Source of the DNA: Syntrophorhabdaceae bacterium
GTDB lineage: Bacteria; Desulfobacterota; Syntrophorhabdia; Syntrophorhabdales; Syntrophorhabdaceae
Direction of reading: 5' to 3'
NCBI GenBank assembly: GCA_026415015.1
Contig: JAOAHW010000023.1
Span: 1 to 13,705 of the forward strand
Length of the DNA stretch: 13,705 nucleotides
In this document: in pieces, positions 1 through 6,927 of the stretch
Layout of the letters: each line of letters starts with the position of its first letter
How positions within the stretch are numbered: the stretch's first letter is position 1
Made by a program: the position numbers and the translations under genes
The notes under the pieces: generated by a model
The model's input: only the letters and a program-made list of their open reading frames with translations
What the model was told of the DNA's origin: nothing
Databases searched by the model: none

Positions 1-1
1 T

Positions 2-544
2 GGGATAGGAGAGGGTGGTATGGTCCTGACAAAAAGGGATGACCTGGGGGAAAAGGTGAGGAAATTAAGGGTCCATGGTATGGGAGATACAACATATCAC
101 CACGAGATGATAGGGATAAACAGCAGGCTTGACGAGATAAAAGCAGCGGCCCTTGTGGCAAAGTTTCCCTTCCTTGAGGAGTGGAATAGAAAGAGGATAG
201 AGAATGCAAAGTTTTATAACAAGAGCCTGAAAGACCTGCCGCTTATTCTCCCTGAGATACCTGATGATGGCTCTCATATATTTCACCATTATGTGATAAG
301 GACGAAAAACAGGGATATGCTACAATCTTTTCTGAAAGAAAAAGGTATACAGACAGGCATATACTATCCAGTTCCCCTGCACCTTCAGGGATGCTTCCAG
401 TATCTTGGCTACAGGCGGGGTTCATTTCCCGTCTCAGAGATGGCAGCACAAGAAAGCCTGGCGATACCTGTATATCCAGAGTTGAAAAAAACAGAAAAAG
501 ATTATATTGTCAAGATGATACGGGAATATTTTGAGAAAGGTTGA
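2..544 (+). CDS. DegT/DnrJ/EryC1/StrS-family PLP aminotransferase, C-terminal part (5' end outside window)
   Basis: This is the C-terminal ~180 residues of a sugar aminotransferase of the DegT/DnrJ/EryC1/StrS family. These PLP enzymes transaminate nucleotide-linked keto-sugars for surface polysaccharide or glycan synthesis in the cytoplasm. The frame is open from base 2 with no start of its own. It opens with GIGEGGMVLT, the stretch that in this family follows the PLP-binding lysine by only a few residues, so the catalytic lysine lies just upstream of the window. Other family hallmarks are RVHGMGDTTYHHEMIGINSR followed by LDEIKAAAL, a helix with EEWNRKR, and GIQTGIYYPVPLHLQ near the C-terminus. 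The ATG at base 20 is internal and should not be taken as the start. The sugar substrate cannot be told from this part. No terminator is obvious after the TGA, and a promoter for the next gene begins 21 bases later. Confidence 0.9.
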   Translation, partial: GIGEGGMVLTKRDDLGEKVRKLRVHGMGDTTYHHEMIGINSRLDEIKAAALVAKFPFLEEWNRKRIENAKFYNKSLKDLPLILPEIPDDGSHIFHHYVIRTKNRDMLQSFLKEKGIQTGIYYPVPLHLQGCFQYLGYRRGSFPVSEMAAQESLAIPVYPELKKTEKDYIVKMIREYFEKG

Positions 545-565
545 TTATAATTTTATATATACATG

Positions 566-594
566 TTGACAAAGATAAAATCATTTTACAAAAT
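566..594 (+). promoter_or_regulatory. Putative sigma-70 promoter for the small lipoprotein gene
   Basis: A perfect -35 TTGACA (566-571) is followed by a 17-base spacer and a -10-like CAAAAT (589-594, 4 of 6 matches). Transcription would start around 601-603, right at the ATG at 603, so the message would be leaderless or almost so. The only Shine-Dalgarno candidate, AGGT at 595-598, would then be left out of the transcript. The -10 is weak, which limits confidence. Confidence 0.4.
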
Positions 595-602
595 AGGTTG
601 AT

Positions 603-893
603 ATGAGACTGTTAATAGTTTTTTTTATACCCCTTTTTTTGGCCTTTTCTACATCATGCGGAAAGGAGCTCAAGAGCCTCAAGGAAGAGGTGAGGCTCCT
701 GAAGGAGGAAAACAACTTTTTAAAGGCAGAAAATATAAGCCTTAAAAAGGAGATAGAGGAACTCTATAAAAAATTAGACGAAAGGCTCGAAAAAGAAAAA
801 GAGGCTCAAAAGGCAAAAGAAGAGACAAAGGAGCATATACAGGCAAAAGAGCCTGTTAAACCAAAAGATTCAGCCAAAAGAAAGACAAGATAA
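603..893 (+). CDS. Small predicted lipoprotein with a charged coiled coil
   Basis: This 96-residue protein has an N-terminal export signal (MRLLIVFFIPLFLAFSTSC) with a cysteine at residue 19. The residues before it (S-T-S-C) are a loose lipobox, so lipidation is likely but not certain. The remainder is Lys/Glu-rich with leucines in heptad spacing (KSLKEEVRLLKEENNFLKAE and on), predicting one long coiled coil. It ends in a Lys/Pro-rich tail (EPVKPKDSAKRKT). Such proteins are anchored to a membrane facing the periplasm and often act as spacers or oligomerisation modules. I recognise no family and assign no function. The ATG at 603 is the only sensible start, since it opens the signal peptide. 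The Shine-Dalgarno upstream is weak. truA follows 33 bases downstream on the same strand and may be co-transcribed. Confidence 0.75.
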   Translation: MRLLIVFFIPLFLAFSTSCGKELKSLKEEVRLLKEENNFLKAENISLKKEIEELYKKLDERLEKEKEAQKAKEETKEHIQAKEPVKPKDSAKRKTR

Positions 894-926
894 AGTCCTT
901 GCAGATTTCAATCAATTTAAATAGGT

Positions 927-1661
927 ATGCGTAACATAAGATTAATTATATCCTATGACGGTACATGTTATCATGGATGGCAGTGTCAACCTGATTTGAT
1001 TACTGTCCAGGAGACACTGATTAGGGCTGTAGAAAGGATTGTCAACCATAAGGTAAAGCTATATGGAGGGGCAAGGACAGATAGCGGTGTCCATGCCATG
1101 GCACAGGTAGCAAATTTCTTTACTGAGAATAAGATAGAGACAAAAAACCTTTTAAGGGGTTTAAATAGCCTTCTACCGTTAGATATAAGGATAAGAGATG
1201 TCCATGAGGTAGATGGTTCCTTCCATGCAAGATACTCAGCTAAGAGTAAGACCTATGTCTATACCATATTGAACCAGCCCTTTGATTCACCTTTTTACAC
1301 CCGATATGTATGGCATATACCTTATCCCCTTGATGTATCATCCATGAACAGGGCAGCAAGGTTAATAAAAGGAGAGCATGATTTTTCTGCCTTTAAAAAG
1401 AAAAACGAACCATACGGTAGTAGCATAAGGTGTGTATTGAGGTCAGGGGTTAAAAAAAGGGGGGATTTCATCTATATATTTATTGAGGCTACTGGCTTTT
1501 TAAGGTATATGGTGAGAAATATCACAGGGACATTGGTGCTTATAGGGGCAGGGAAACTAAAAGAAGATGCTATGGCAGAGATACTGGCCTCAAGGGACAG
1601 GGATATGGCAGGCCCTACAGCACCTGCTAAGGGGCTGTTTCTTAAAGAGATATACTATTAG
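927..1661 (+). CDS. truA: tRNA pseudouridine synthase A
   Basis: TruA isomerises uridine to pseudouridine at positions 38-40 of the anticodon arm of many tRNAs. The 244-residue protein is full length for the family. The N-terminus RLIISYDGTCYHGWQCQP matches the TruA consensus (YDGT.Y.GWQ.Q). The catalytic motif GGARTDSGVHA holds the aspartate nucleophile D52. Further conserved blocks are FHARYSAKSKTYVYTI, GEHDFSAFKKK and FLRYMVRNITGTLVLIGAGK, followed by the C-terminal TAPAKGLFL. The ATG at 927 gives the canonical N-terminus. Only AGG one base upstream resembles a Shine-Dalgarno, so initiation is weak or depends on translation of the lipoprotein gene ending 33 bases upstream. Confidence 0.96.
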   Translation: MRNIRLIISYDGTCYHGWQCQPDLITVQETLIRAVERIVNHKVKLYGGARTDSGVHAMAQVANFFTENKIETKNLLRGLNSLLPLDIRIRDVHEVDGSFHARYSAKSKTYVYTILNQPFDSPFYTRYVWHIPYPLDVSSMNRAARLIKGEHDFSAFKKKNEPYGSSIRCVLRSGVKKRGDFIYIFIEATGFLRYMVRNITGTLVLIGAGKLKEDAMAEILASRDRDMAGPTAPAKGLFLKEIYY

Positions 1662-1713
1662 CCTAAGGTAACAATCATAAAATATGCTGTTGAGGAGACA
1701 GATAATTAAAAAA

Positions 1714-1739
1714 ATTGATATAAACATTGAAATATCAAT
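1714..1739. repeat. Perfect 8-bp inverted repeat in the truA-rubrerythrin spacer
   Basis: ATTGATAT (1714-1721) and its exact reverse complement ATATCAAT (1732-1739) are separated by 10 bases. It lies in the 255-base spacer between truA and the rubrerythrin-like gene, about 180 bases before that start. The arms are AT-rich and no T tract follows, so it does not read as an intrinsic terminator. It could be a dimeric regulator site or chance. The rest of the spacer is AT-rich; I found no promoter in it with good spacing. Confidence 0.3.
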
Positions 1740-1905
1740 CCGCCCCCTGCTTATTTTTTTGCCAATAATTTTTAATACAGTGATTTATAACAATCCCATC
1801 ATTTTAAGGAACTGCACTTTACCAAGACCTTTAAAGGCCTTTTTTATAGAATTCTGATGAAAAAATTGTTAAAATTCTACTATGTTAATATCTGAAAAAT
1901 AAACA

Positions 1906-1912
1906 GGGAGGT
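1906..1912 (+). promoter_or_regulatory. Shine-Dalgarno that chooses between two adjacent ATGs
   Basis: GGGAGGT (1906-1912) is a strong ribosome binding site. Two in-frame ATGs follow back to back, at 1914 and 1917. The GGAGG core ends 2 bases before the first ATG and 5 bases before the second. The second spacing is workable and the first is too tight, so 1917 is the more likely start. Confidence 0.6.
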
Positions 1913-1916
1913 AATG

Positions 1917-2399
1917 ATGAACATATTTTCAGCAGGTGATATATTTCAGTTTGCCATTAGAATAGAGGAATACGGTGAGATATTTTATCACAAGGCAGCC
2001 TTAAATGCCGAGAATGAAGAGGTAAGGAGGATATTCAACCGCCTTGCCGATGAGGAGATAAGACACAAAAGCATATTCCAGGACCTTTACTCAAAGGTAA
2101 AGGACTATAGACCTGCAGAGAGTTATCCAGGAGAATATATGGCTAATCTCAGGGCCTTTATAGATGGCAAGGTTGTTTTTACAAAGGATTCGCAGGACAA
2201 AGAGCTTGCCATAATCAAGGACACCATATCTGCCATAGATTTTGCCATCCAGAGAGAGCTTGATTCTATCCTCTATTATCAGGAGTCAAAGCAGTTTGTC
2301 CAAGAAAACCACCACAAATTCATAGACGAGATCATAAAAGAAGAGAGGAAACACTTTGCAGTGCTCTCTGACCTTAAAAAATCCCTAACTAAAGGATAG
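1917..2399 (+). CDS. Rubrerythrin-like diiron (ferritin-like) protein
   Basis: This 160-residue four-helix-bundle protein carries two copies of the diiron ligand pattern. The first half has E17-x6-Y24 and E47-x2-H50 (within LADEEIRHKSIF). The second half has E114-x6-Y121 and E143-x2-H146 (within IIKEERKHFAVL). This is the layout of the rubrerythrin ferritin-like domain. The rubredoxin FeCys4 domain of classical rubrerythrin is absent, as there are no CxxC motifs. Family members are cytoplasmic peroxide or oxygen scavengers in anaerobes, or iron-handling proteins; here an electron donor would have to come from a separate protein. The start at 1917 is chosen over 1914 by ribosome binding site spacing. 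The gene is convergent with the M24 peptidase gene, with only two bases between stop codons. Confidence 0.88.
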   Translation: MNIFSAGDIFQFAIRIEEYGEIFYHKAALNAENEEVRRIFNRLADEEIRHKSIFQDLYSKVKDYRPAESYPGEYMANLRAFIDGKVVFTKDSQDKELAIIKDTISAIDFAIQRELDSILYYQESKQFVQENHHKFIDEIIKEERKHFAVLSDLKKSLTKG

Positions 2400-2401
2400 G
2401 G
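2376..2401 (-). terminator. Possible intrinsic terminator of the minus-strand peptidase-proS operon
   Basis: Read on the minus strand just past the M24 stop codon, CCCTA (2401-2397) pairs with TAGGG (2387-2383) across a 9-base loop. An A and then six T (2381-2376) follow. The stem is only 5 bp, so this is modest evidence. The structure lies inside the last codons of the convergent rubrerythrin-like gene, so that coding end would double as the terminator of the opposing operon. Confidence 0.4.
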
Positions 2402-3604
2402 TTAAATAAAAACCAGGTCTATTGGGGCGTCTGTCACCCTCTCAAGACAGTCTTTTCGTACTATAAAGTCTACCTCTATACCTATTGCCCCTCTCCCTGG
2501 AAATATGAATTTAGGCTCAAAGGCAAAGACCATGCCTTCTTTAAGTATAATGCTGTGACGTGGTGTTATAACAGGTAGCTCATTTATCTCAAGGCCAAGG
2601 CCATGGCCTATGAAGCCCACTTTGCCCCTGCCATGACCCATAAAGTGGTCATCAAGGCCTGCCTTTTTAACAAGGCTATGGGCCCTTTCATAGACCTCTT
2701 TTCCATTGATGCCCTCTCTGGCGAAGACCATTGTTGTCTCTACAATCTCCCTGGCAACCTCGTATGGCTTCCTAAACATCTCATCGAGACTGCCTATGAC
2801 ATATGCCCTTGTCTCATCTGTTATATAACCATTGTATCCACCACCATAGTCAAGGAGAACAGGTATATTCCTTTTAATGATATTCATAGATGCACCCTGG
2901 GCAATGGCATGGGTGATACCCACACCTGCTATGGGGACATCGCCTGAAGATGGTATGGTGCATGAATGTTCATGGGTGATATAGATATTCATCATCTCCT
3001 GGTTGAGACCCCTCATCCTTAAAAACCCCTGGTGTCCTTTTTTCCTGCCCTCTGCCCCGAGTATGGCATCTATCTCAAGCTCTGTCATACCTTCTCTTAT
3101 AACATCCTTTGCCTTTTTAAGGACATGGGAGGTTACTTCACCGGATTTTTTTATCTGTTCCACCTCAAAAGGACTCTTTATGAGCCTTAGGTCCTTTATC
3201 TCGTTGGATATGTCTATTACATTATCTATCTTGAGGATGTCCCTCCATCTCTCATAGAGCGCTACAGGTACCACATCAAACTCCATCCCTAAGGTCTTGC
3301 CTTTTATACCCCTCTCATTGAGGATATCCCTTATATCCTTTTCCCTTTTTATGGGTATAAAATCAAAGGGTGTCTCATACCTGACCCTGTCTGCATTTCT
3401 CTCTACAAAGAGGAGGGGCTCGCCATCTACAGGTATAATGAGTGCCCCTTTTTGTACAGTGCCGGCAAAATAAAAAAGGTCAACATTCTGTATTATAAGG
3501 GATAGTTCAACACCCTTTTCCTCCATCTTTTTTTTGAGATTGAAGATCCTCTTTTCCAGCTCCTCCTTTGGTGTCAGCTCACCAACGCTTAAGTTCCTCA
3601 ACAT
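2402..3604 (-). CDS. M24-family metallopeptidase (Xaa-Pro aminopeptidase/dipeptidase type)
   Basis: This 400-residue M24 pita-bread peptidase is predicted to cleave peptides, in this branch typically next to proline. It has a creatinase-type N-terminal domain (about 15-145, including IIQNVDLFYFAGTVQKGAL) and a C-terminal catalytic domain. All five dimetal ligands are in place: D252 (VLLDYGGG), D263 (YITDETRAYV), H334 (FIGHGLGLEINELP), E363 (AFEPKF) and E377 (GIEVDF). No signal peptide is seen, so it is cytoplasmic. The ATG at 3604 has AGGAGG ten bases upstream and lies inside the end of proS, giving a 26-base overlap. That indicates a shared transcript and possible translational coupling. Whether it is an aminopeptidase P or a prolidase cannot be decided from sequence alone. 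Confidence 0.9.
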   Translation of the reverse strand: MLRNLSVGELTPKEELEKRIFNLKKKMEEKGVELSLIIQNVDLFYFAGTVQKGALIIPVDGEPLLFVERNADRVRYETPFDFIPIKREKDIRDILNERGIKGKTLGMEFDVVPVALYERWRDILKIDNVIDISNEIKDLRLIKSPFEVEQIKKSGEVTSHVLKKAKDVIREGMTELEIDAILGAEGRKKGHQGFLRMRGLNQEMMNIYITHEHSCTIPSSGDVPIAGVGITHAIAQGASMNIIKRNIPVLLDYGGGYNGYITDETRAYVIGSLDEMFRKPYEVAREIVETTMVFAREGINGKEVYERAHSLVKKAGLDDHFMGHGRGKVGFIGHGLGLEINELPVITPRHSIILKEGMVFAFEPKFIFPGRGAIGIEVDFIVRKDCLERVTDAPIDLVFI

Positions 3605-5291
3605 ATTCCTTGACCCTCCTCACAACATCTTCTTTTTTTATCTTCATAGAATCTTTCTTGTCCCTTTGTTTTATCTCTACAAAGCCCTCTTTTAGATTCC
3701 TCTCTCCTATGGTGACCCTAAGAGGGATACCCATTAGGTCACAGTCCTTAAATTTTACCCCTGGTCTCTCCTGTCTGTCATCAAAAATCACATCTATATT
3801 ATCTTTAAGAAGCTGTCTGTATATAGCCTCTGCAAGCTCCATGCTCTCGGCGTGGGAGCTGTTTACAGGCAGGACATCTACCTCGAATGGTGCAATGGCA
3901 GCAGGGAGTATCATGCCATTCTCATCATTACCCTGCTCTATGGCTGCAGCAATAATCCTACTTACACCAATACCATAGCAACCCATGACCATGTATCTCT
4001 CTTCGCCATTTTTATCAAGATATATGGCCTTCATGGCCTTGCTGTATTTGAGCCCGAGCTTAAATATATGGCCTACCTCTATACCCCTTGTTGATGTGAG
4101 TATGCCTGGGCAACGGGGGCATATATCCCCTTCCCTGGCAATCTTTAAGTCATAGAAGCCCTCTACAGTAAAGTCACCAAGATTGGCATCTATTATATGT
4201 ACATCCTTTTCATTGCCTCCTACCACAAAGTCCTCCATGAAGAGGATGTCCCTATCTGCATAAAGTGGTATCTTCAAACCAATAGGGCCAGAAAAACCAA
4301 GGGGTCCACCTGTGACATCCTCAATGGTAGCCTCATCTGCGAGTTCTAAATAGTCCAGTGACAGGAGGTTTCTCATCTTTGTCTCATTTATGTCCCTGTC
4401 ACCCCTTATTAATATCCCTATTACACCCCTATCTGTATTGTAGATAATAGTTTTAATAAGTTCACTCGGAGATACATTAAGAAAGGACGAGACCTCATCA
4501 ATCCTTCTCTGACCAGGGGTTTCTACCTTTTTAAAGTAGCCTTTTTTAGCTGAGACAGGGGGTGTATCTGGATGACCTACCTCTGCCCTTTCAAGATTTG
4601 CTGCATATCCGCAGGCATCACAGGATATAATAATATCCTCACCAGTATCGGCAAGAACCATAAATTCATGGGAAAAACTACCGCCGATCTGTCCTGTATC
4701 TGCCTCTACAACCCTGAACCTGAAGCCACACCTCTTGAATATATTTGTATATGCATCATACATGTCCATATAGCTCTTCTCAGCGCTCACCTCGTCTATA
4801 TCAAAGCTATAGGCATCCTTCATCAAAAACTCTCTACCCCTCATTACACCGAATCTTGGCCTTATCTCATCCCTGAACTTGGTCTGTATCTGATATAGGT
4901 TAACAGGGAGTTCTCTATATGAACGTATCTCCCTTCTCACAAGGTCTGTTACCACCTCTTCGTGAGTAGGGCCAAGACATAATTCCCTATTATTCCTGTC
5001 ATAAAACCTGAGAAGCTCCTTACCGTATTTCTCCCATCTTGTGCTCTCCTCCCATAGTTCCTTTGGCTGGACAAAGGGCATGAGTATCTCCTGGGCACCT
5101 TTTTTATTCATCTCCTCTCTTATTATATTCTCAACCTTTCTTAGGGATTTAAGACCAAGGGGTAGCCATGTATATATCCCGGATGCAAGCCTCCTTATAA
5201 AGCCTGCCCTTAGCATGAGCCTGTGGCTTATTACCTCTGCCTCCTTTGGGTCTTCCTTTACAGTGGGTATAAACATCTTTGAAAAACGCAT
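3579..5291 (-). CDS. proS: Prolyl-tRNA synthetase, bacterial type with editing insertion
   Basis: ProS charges tRNA-Pro with proline using ATP. At 570 residues it matches the long bacterial form. Class II motif 2 spans about 138-158 (TKFRDEIRPRFG, then REFLMKDAYSF) and motif 3 is CYGIGVSRIIAAA (438-450). GPTHEE (108-112) and the tRNA/proline pocket GQIGGSFSHEF (200-210) are typical. The INS editing domain lies between motifs 2 and 3, about 225-400. Its SELIKT segment has K280 at the position of the lysine implicated in Ala-tRNA-Pro editing in E. coli. Two CxxC pairs (C224/C227 and C391/C394) flank this domain, as in many ProS, and may bind zinc. The C-terminal anticodon domain begins near 468. 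The start is supported by AGGAGG seven bases upstream. It is the middle gene of the minus-strand operon. Confidence 0.97.
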   Translation of the reverse strand: MRFSKMFIPTVKEDPKEAEVISHRLMLRAGFIRRLASGIYTWLPLGLKSLRKVENIIREEMNKKGAQEILMPFVQPKELWEESTRWEKYGKELLRFYDRNNRELCLGPTHEEVVTDLVRREIRSYRELPVNLYQIQTKFRDEIRPRFGVMRGREFLMKDAYSFDIDEVSAEKSYMDMYDAYTNIFKRCGFRFRVVEADTGQIGGSFSHEFMVLADTGEDIIISCDACGYAANLERAEVGHPDTPPVSAKKGYFKKVETPGQRRIDEVSSFLNVSPSELIKTIIYNTDRGVIGILIRGDRDINETKMRNLLSLDYLELADEATIEDVTGGPLGFSGPIGLKIPLYADRDILFMEDFVVGGNEKDVHIIDANLGDFTVEGFYDLKIAREGDICPRCPGILTSTRGIEVGHIFKLGLKYSKAMKAIYLDKNGEERYMVMGCYGIGVSRIIAAAIEQGNDENGMILPAAIAPFEVDVLPVNSSHAESMELAEAIYRQLLKDNIDVIFDDRQERPGVKFKDCDLMGIPLRVTIGERNLKEGFVEIKQRDKKDSMKIKKEDVVRRVKEYVEELKRW

Positions 5292-5327
5292 CTATTTTCC
5301 TCCTGTTCCAAGATATTTCACTGAGAA

Positions 5328-6638
5328 TCAACCTCTATAGTTAGCTAAAAACTGGACTATCTCATGGGTTCTATCTATGGCATCACAAAAATTTTGGATT
5401 GGTATCCGCTCATCCTTACCGTGCATCCTCACCACATCCTCTTTAGATAAAACTACAGGGAAAAAACCATAAGAGGGTATACCGAGATTCCTGAAGTAAC
5501 GGAGGTCTGATGCACCTGTGAGAAGTGAAGGCAAAACAGGTATATTGCCCATAGATCTCTCTAAGACCTTTTTGATACCTGTAAAATAACTGGTTTTATA
5601 CGGTGATGGAATTGGGTCAGATGAACCACTACTTATCCTCTCTATTTTAATATCTCTTCCGCATAATCTTTCTATCTTTTTCATAAAGGCCTCCCTATCT
5701 TCCTGTGGGAGGAGCCTTGCATCAAAGTAGGCCTCTGATTCAGAGGGTATTACATTTATCTTTTCACCGCTTTTCAGTATAGTTAGGGTCACTGTGTTTT
5801 TTATAAGGGCATTATATAGCGGGTTATCTTCTATGGACCTCCTGAATTTCTTATCCTTTAAAGCCTCTTTTAAAGAGGAAGATTGAAAATCCTTAAGTCC
5901 CTTTCCCTTGAATATCCCTGTGAGATAGGTATTGACTATACCTGTTACCTTCACAGGCCAATCATATGATAGTATAGAGTTACAGGCCTTTATAATCTTT
6001 TCATTGGCGCTGTCTTTTGTAGGCATAGAACCATGACCACTTTTTCCATAAGCCTTTATCTTAAACTGGCTCAATTTTTTTTCTGCCACTGCTATCTGGG
6101 CATGGACAAAGCCATCCTCCTCTATTATACAGCCCCCTTCGCTTAAGACAAAGGACGCGTCTTTGAGGTCCTTCACCTCATTGAGCATGAATTCAACACC
6201 GTATTGACCCCCCACTTCCTCATCACATGTGGCAAGAAATATTATATCTCTTTCTGGTATCACGTCCTTTTTCTTAAGTTCAATAAAGGCAAGAAGATGA
6301 CATATAACCTGTGATTTCATGTCTATTGTACCCCTGCCGTAGATGTACCCGTCTTTTACATCCCCTGAGAATGGATTGACCTCCCATTCATCAGGGTTTG
6401 CAGGGACCACATCTATATGGCCTAATAGTATCACAGGCCTACCCTTTTCCTTGCCCTTTATCCTTGATATGAGGTTGGCCCTCTTTTTAACAGGTAGATA
6501 TACCTGCGTCTCTAAGCCCTCTTTTCTCAATATATCTTCAAGGAAGGCAACAGCATCCTCCTCATTACCCGGGGGATTTGTTGTATTAATCCTTATAAAA
6601 TCTGTAAGTAGTTTTACTACATAATCTCTCTCTGCCAT
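5328..6638 (-). CDS. M20-family metallopeptidase (ArgE/DapE/carboxypeptidase S-like)
   Basis: This 436-residue zinc hydrolase belongs to the M20 clan that removes acyl groups or C-terminal residues from amino acids and small peptides. Signature residues are all visible: H74 and catalytic D76 (ILLGHIDVVPA), bridging D106 (YGRGTIDMKS), catalytic base E140 with ligand E141 (ATCDEEVGG), probable ligand E167 (LSEGG) and H406 (VRMHGKDERIP). The dimerisation/lid domain, about 185-305, contains GKSGHGSMPT with H202. WEVNPFSGDVKDGYIYGRG is characteristic of the CPS/DapE-like branch. No signal peptide is seen. The best site before the ATG is GAGAGGA, of moderate strength. It is the first gene of an apparent operon with proS (36 bases between them) and the M24 peptidase. 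The substrate is not predictable, so no gene symbol is given. Confidence 0.92.
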   Translation of the reverse strand: MAERDYVVKLLTDFIRINTTNPPGNEEDAVAFLEDILRKEGLETQVYLPVKKRANLISRIKGKEKGRPVILLGHIDVVPANPDEWEVNPFSGDVKDGYIYGRGTIDMKSQVICHLLAFIELKKKDVIPERDIIFLATCDEEVGGQYGVEFMLNEVKDLKDASFVLSEGGCIIEEDGFVHAQIAVAEKKLSQFKIKAYGKSGHGSMPTKDSANEKIIKACNSILSYDWPVKVTGIVNTYLTGIFKGKGLKDFQSSSLKEALKDKKFRRSIEDNPLYNALIKNTVTLTILKSGEKINVIPSESEAYFDARLLPQEDREAFMKKIERLCGRDIKIERISSGSSDPIPSPYKTSYFTGIKKVLERSMGNIPVLPSLLTGASDLRYFRNLGIPSYGFFPVVLSKEDVVRMHGKDERIPIQNFCDAIDRTHEIVQFLANYRG

Positions 6639-6721
6639 ATTTTGTTATCCTCTCATCAATTTTTTATTTATTGTCTTGAAAAAAAGTACAGTTGGTTCTG
6701 GAAAGGCTTAAGACAGGGCAT

Positions 6722-6750
6722 AAAAATAAAAAAAGGGGGTTACCCCCCTT
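6722..6750 (-). terminator. Intrinsic terminator of the lysine-rich micro-ORF
   Basis: On the minus strand AAGGGGG pairs with CCCCCTT in a 7-bp stem closed by a four-base GTAA loop, a GNRA tetraloop. A run of seven T (6734-6728, the first two in the stem) and more A/T follows. It begins 15 bases after the TAA of the 25-codon ORF. It lacks a U tract on the plus strand, so it acts on minus-strand transcripts. Confidence 0.88.
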
Positions 6751-6764
6751 AAAACTACTTTTTG

Positions 6765-6842
6765 TTATTTCTTGGTCTTTTTTTCCTTCTTTGTTGTCTT
6801 CTTTGTTGTCTCCTTCTTTGGTGCAGCCTTTTTACATGCCAT
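6765..6842 (-). CDS. 25-residue lysine-rich microprotein
   Basis: A short minus-strand ORF (ATG at 6842, TAA at 6765) encodes 25 residues beginning MACKKAAPKKE and continuing TTKKTTKKEKKTKK. Twelve of 25 residues are lysine, with five Thr, three Ala, two Glu, one Pro and one Cys at position 3; it is extremely basic. The case for a real gene is its surroundings: AGGAGGT six bases before the ATG, a near-consensus promoter about 30 bases upstream, and a strong terminator 15 bases after the stop. Together they form a complete monocistronic unit. The composition resembles the basic tails of bacterial H1-like proteins, which bind nucleic acid, but that is inference from composition only and I recognise no family. 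The unit could instead be a regulatory RNA whose ORF is incidental, but the strong ribosome binding site argues for translation. Confidence 0.7.
   Translation of the reverse strand: MACKKAAPKKETTKKTTKKEKKTKK
6786..6809 (-). repeat. Two tandem copies of a 12-bp repeat inside the microprotein gene
   Basis: ACAACAAAGAAG occurs twice head to tail on the minus strand, encoding TTKK-TTKK (codons 12-19). A perfect in-frame tandem repeat of this kind can change copy number by replication slippage, altering protein length in 4-residue steps without a frameshift. Confidence 0.8.
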
Positions 6843-6869
6843 AATAACACCTCCTATTTTTTTAAAACC

Positions 6870-6898
6870 ATAATATTTTAATGGGCAATATTTGTCAA
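6870..6898 (-). promoter_or_regulatory. Near-consensus sigma-70 promoter of the microprotein gene
   Basis: On the minus strand a perfect -35 TTGACA (6898-6893), a 17-base spacer and -10 TATTAT (6875-6870, 5 of 6) are found. Transcription would start near 6862, giving a leader of about 20 bases that contains the AGGAGGT ribosome binding site. It is among the best promoter matches in the window and predicts strong constitutive expression. Confidence 0.75.
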
Positions 6899-6927
6899 TA
6901 GGAATAATGAAAAAAATGTAAAATATT

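Noticed and set aside
20..22. ATG at 20 as the start of the aminotransferase
   Set aside because: The reading frame is open to base 2 and the residues before the ATG (GIGEGG) belong to the family consensus, so the gene starts upstream of the window.
1828..1845. CCTTTAAAGG palindrome followed by CCTTTTTT as an intrinsic terminator of truA
   Set aside because: After allowing a loop only about three base pairs remain, too weak, and it is 165 bases past truA.
2603..2947. Plus-strand open frame inside the M24 gene, and similar open frames opposite proS, recD2 and the M20 gene
   Set aside because: They lie wholly within well-supported genes, lack ribosome binding sites and show no recognisable protein features.
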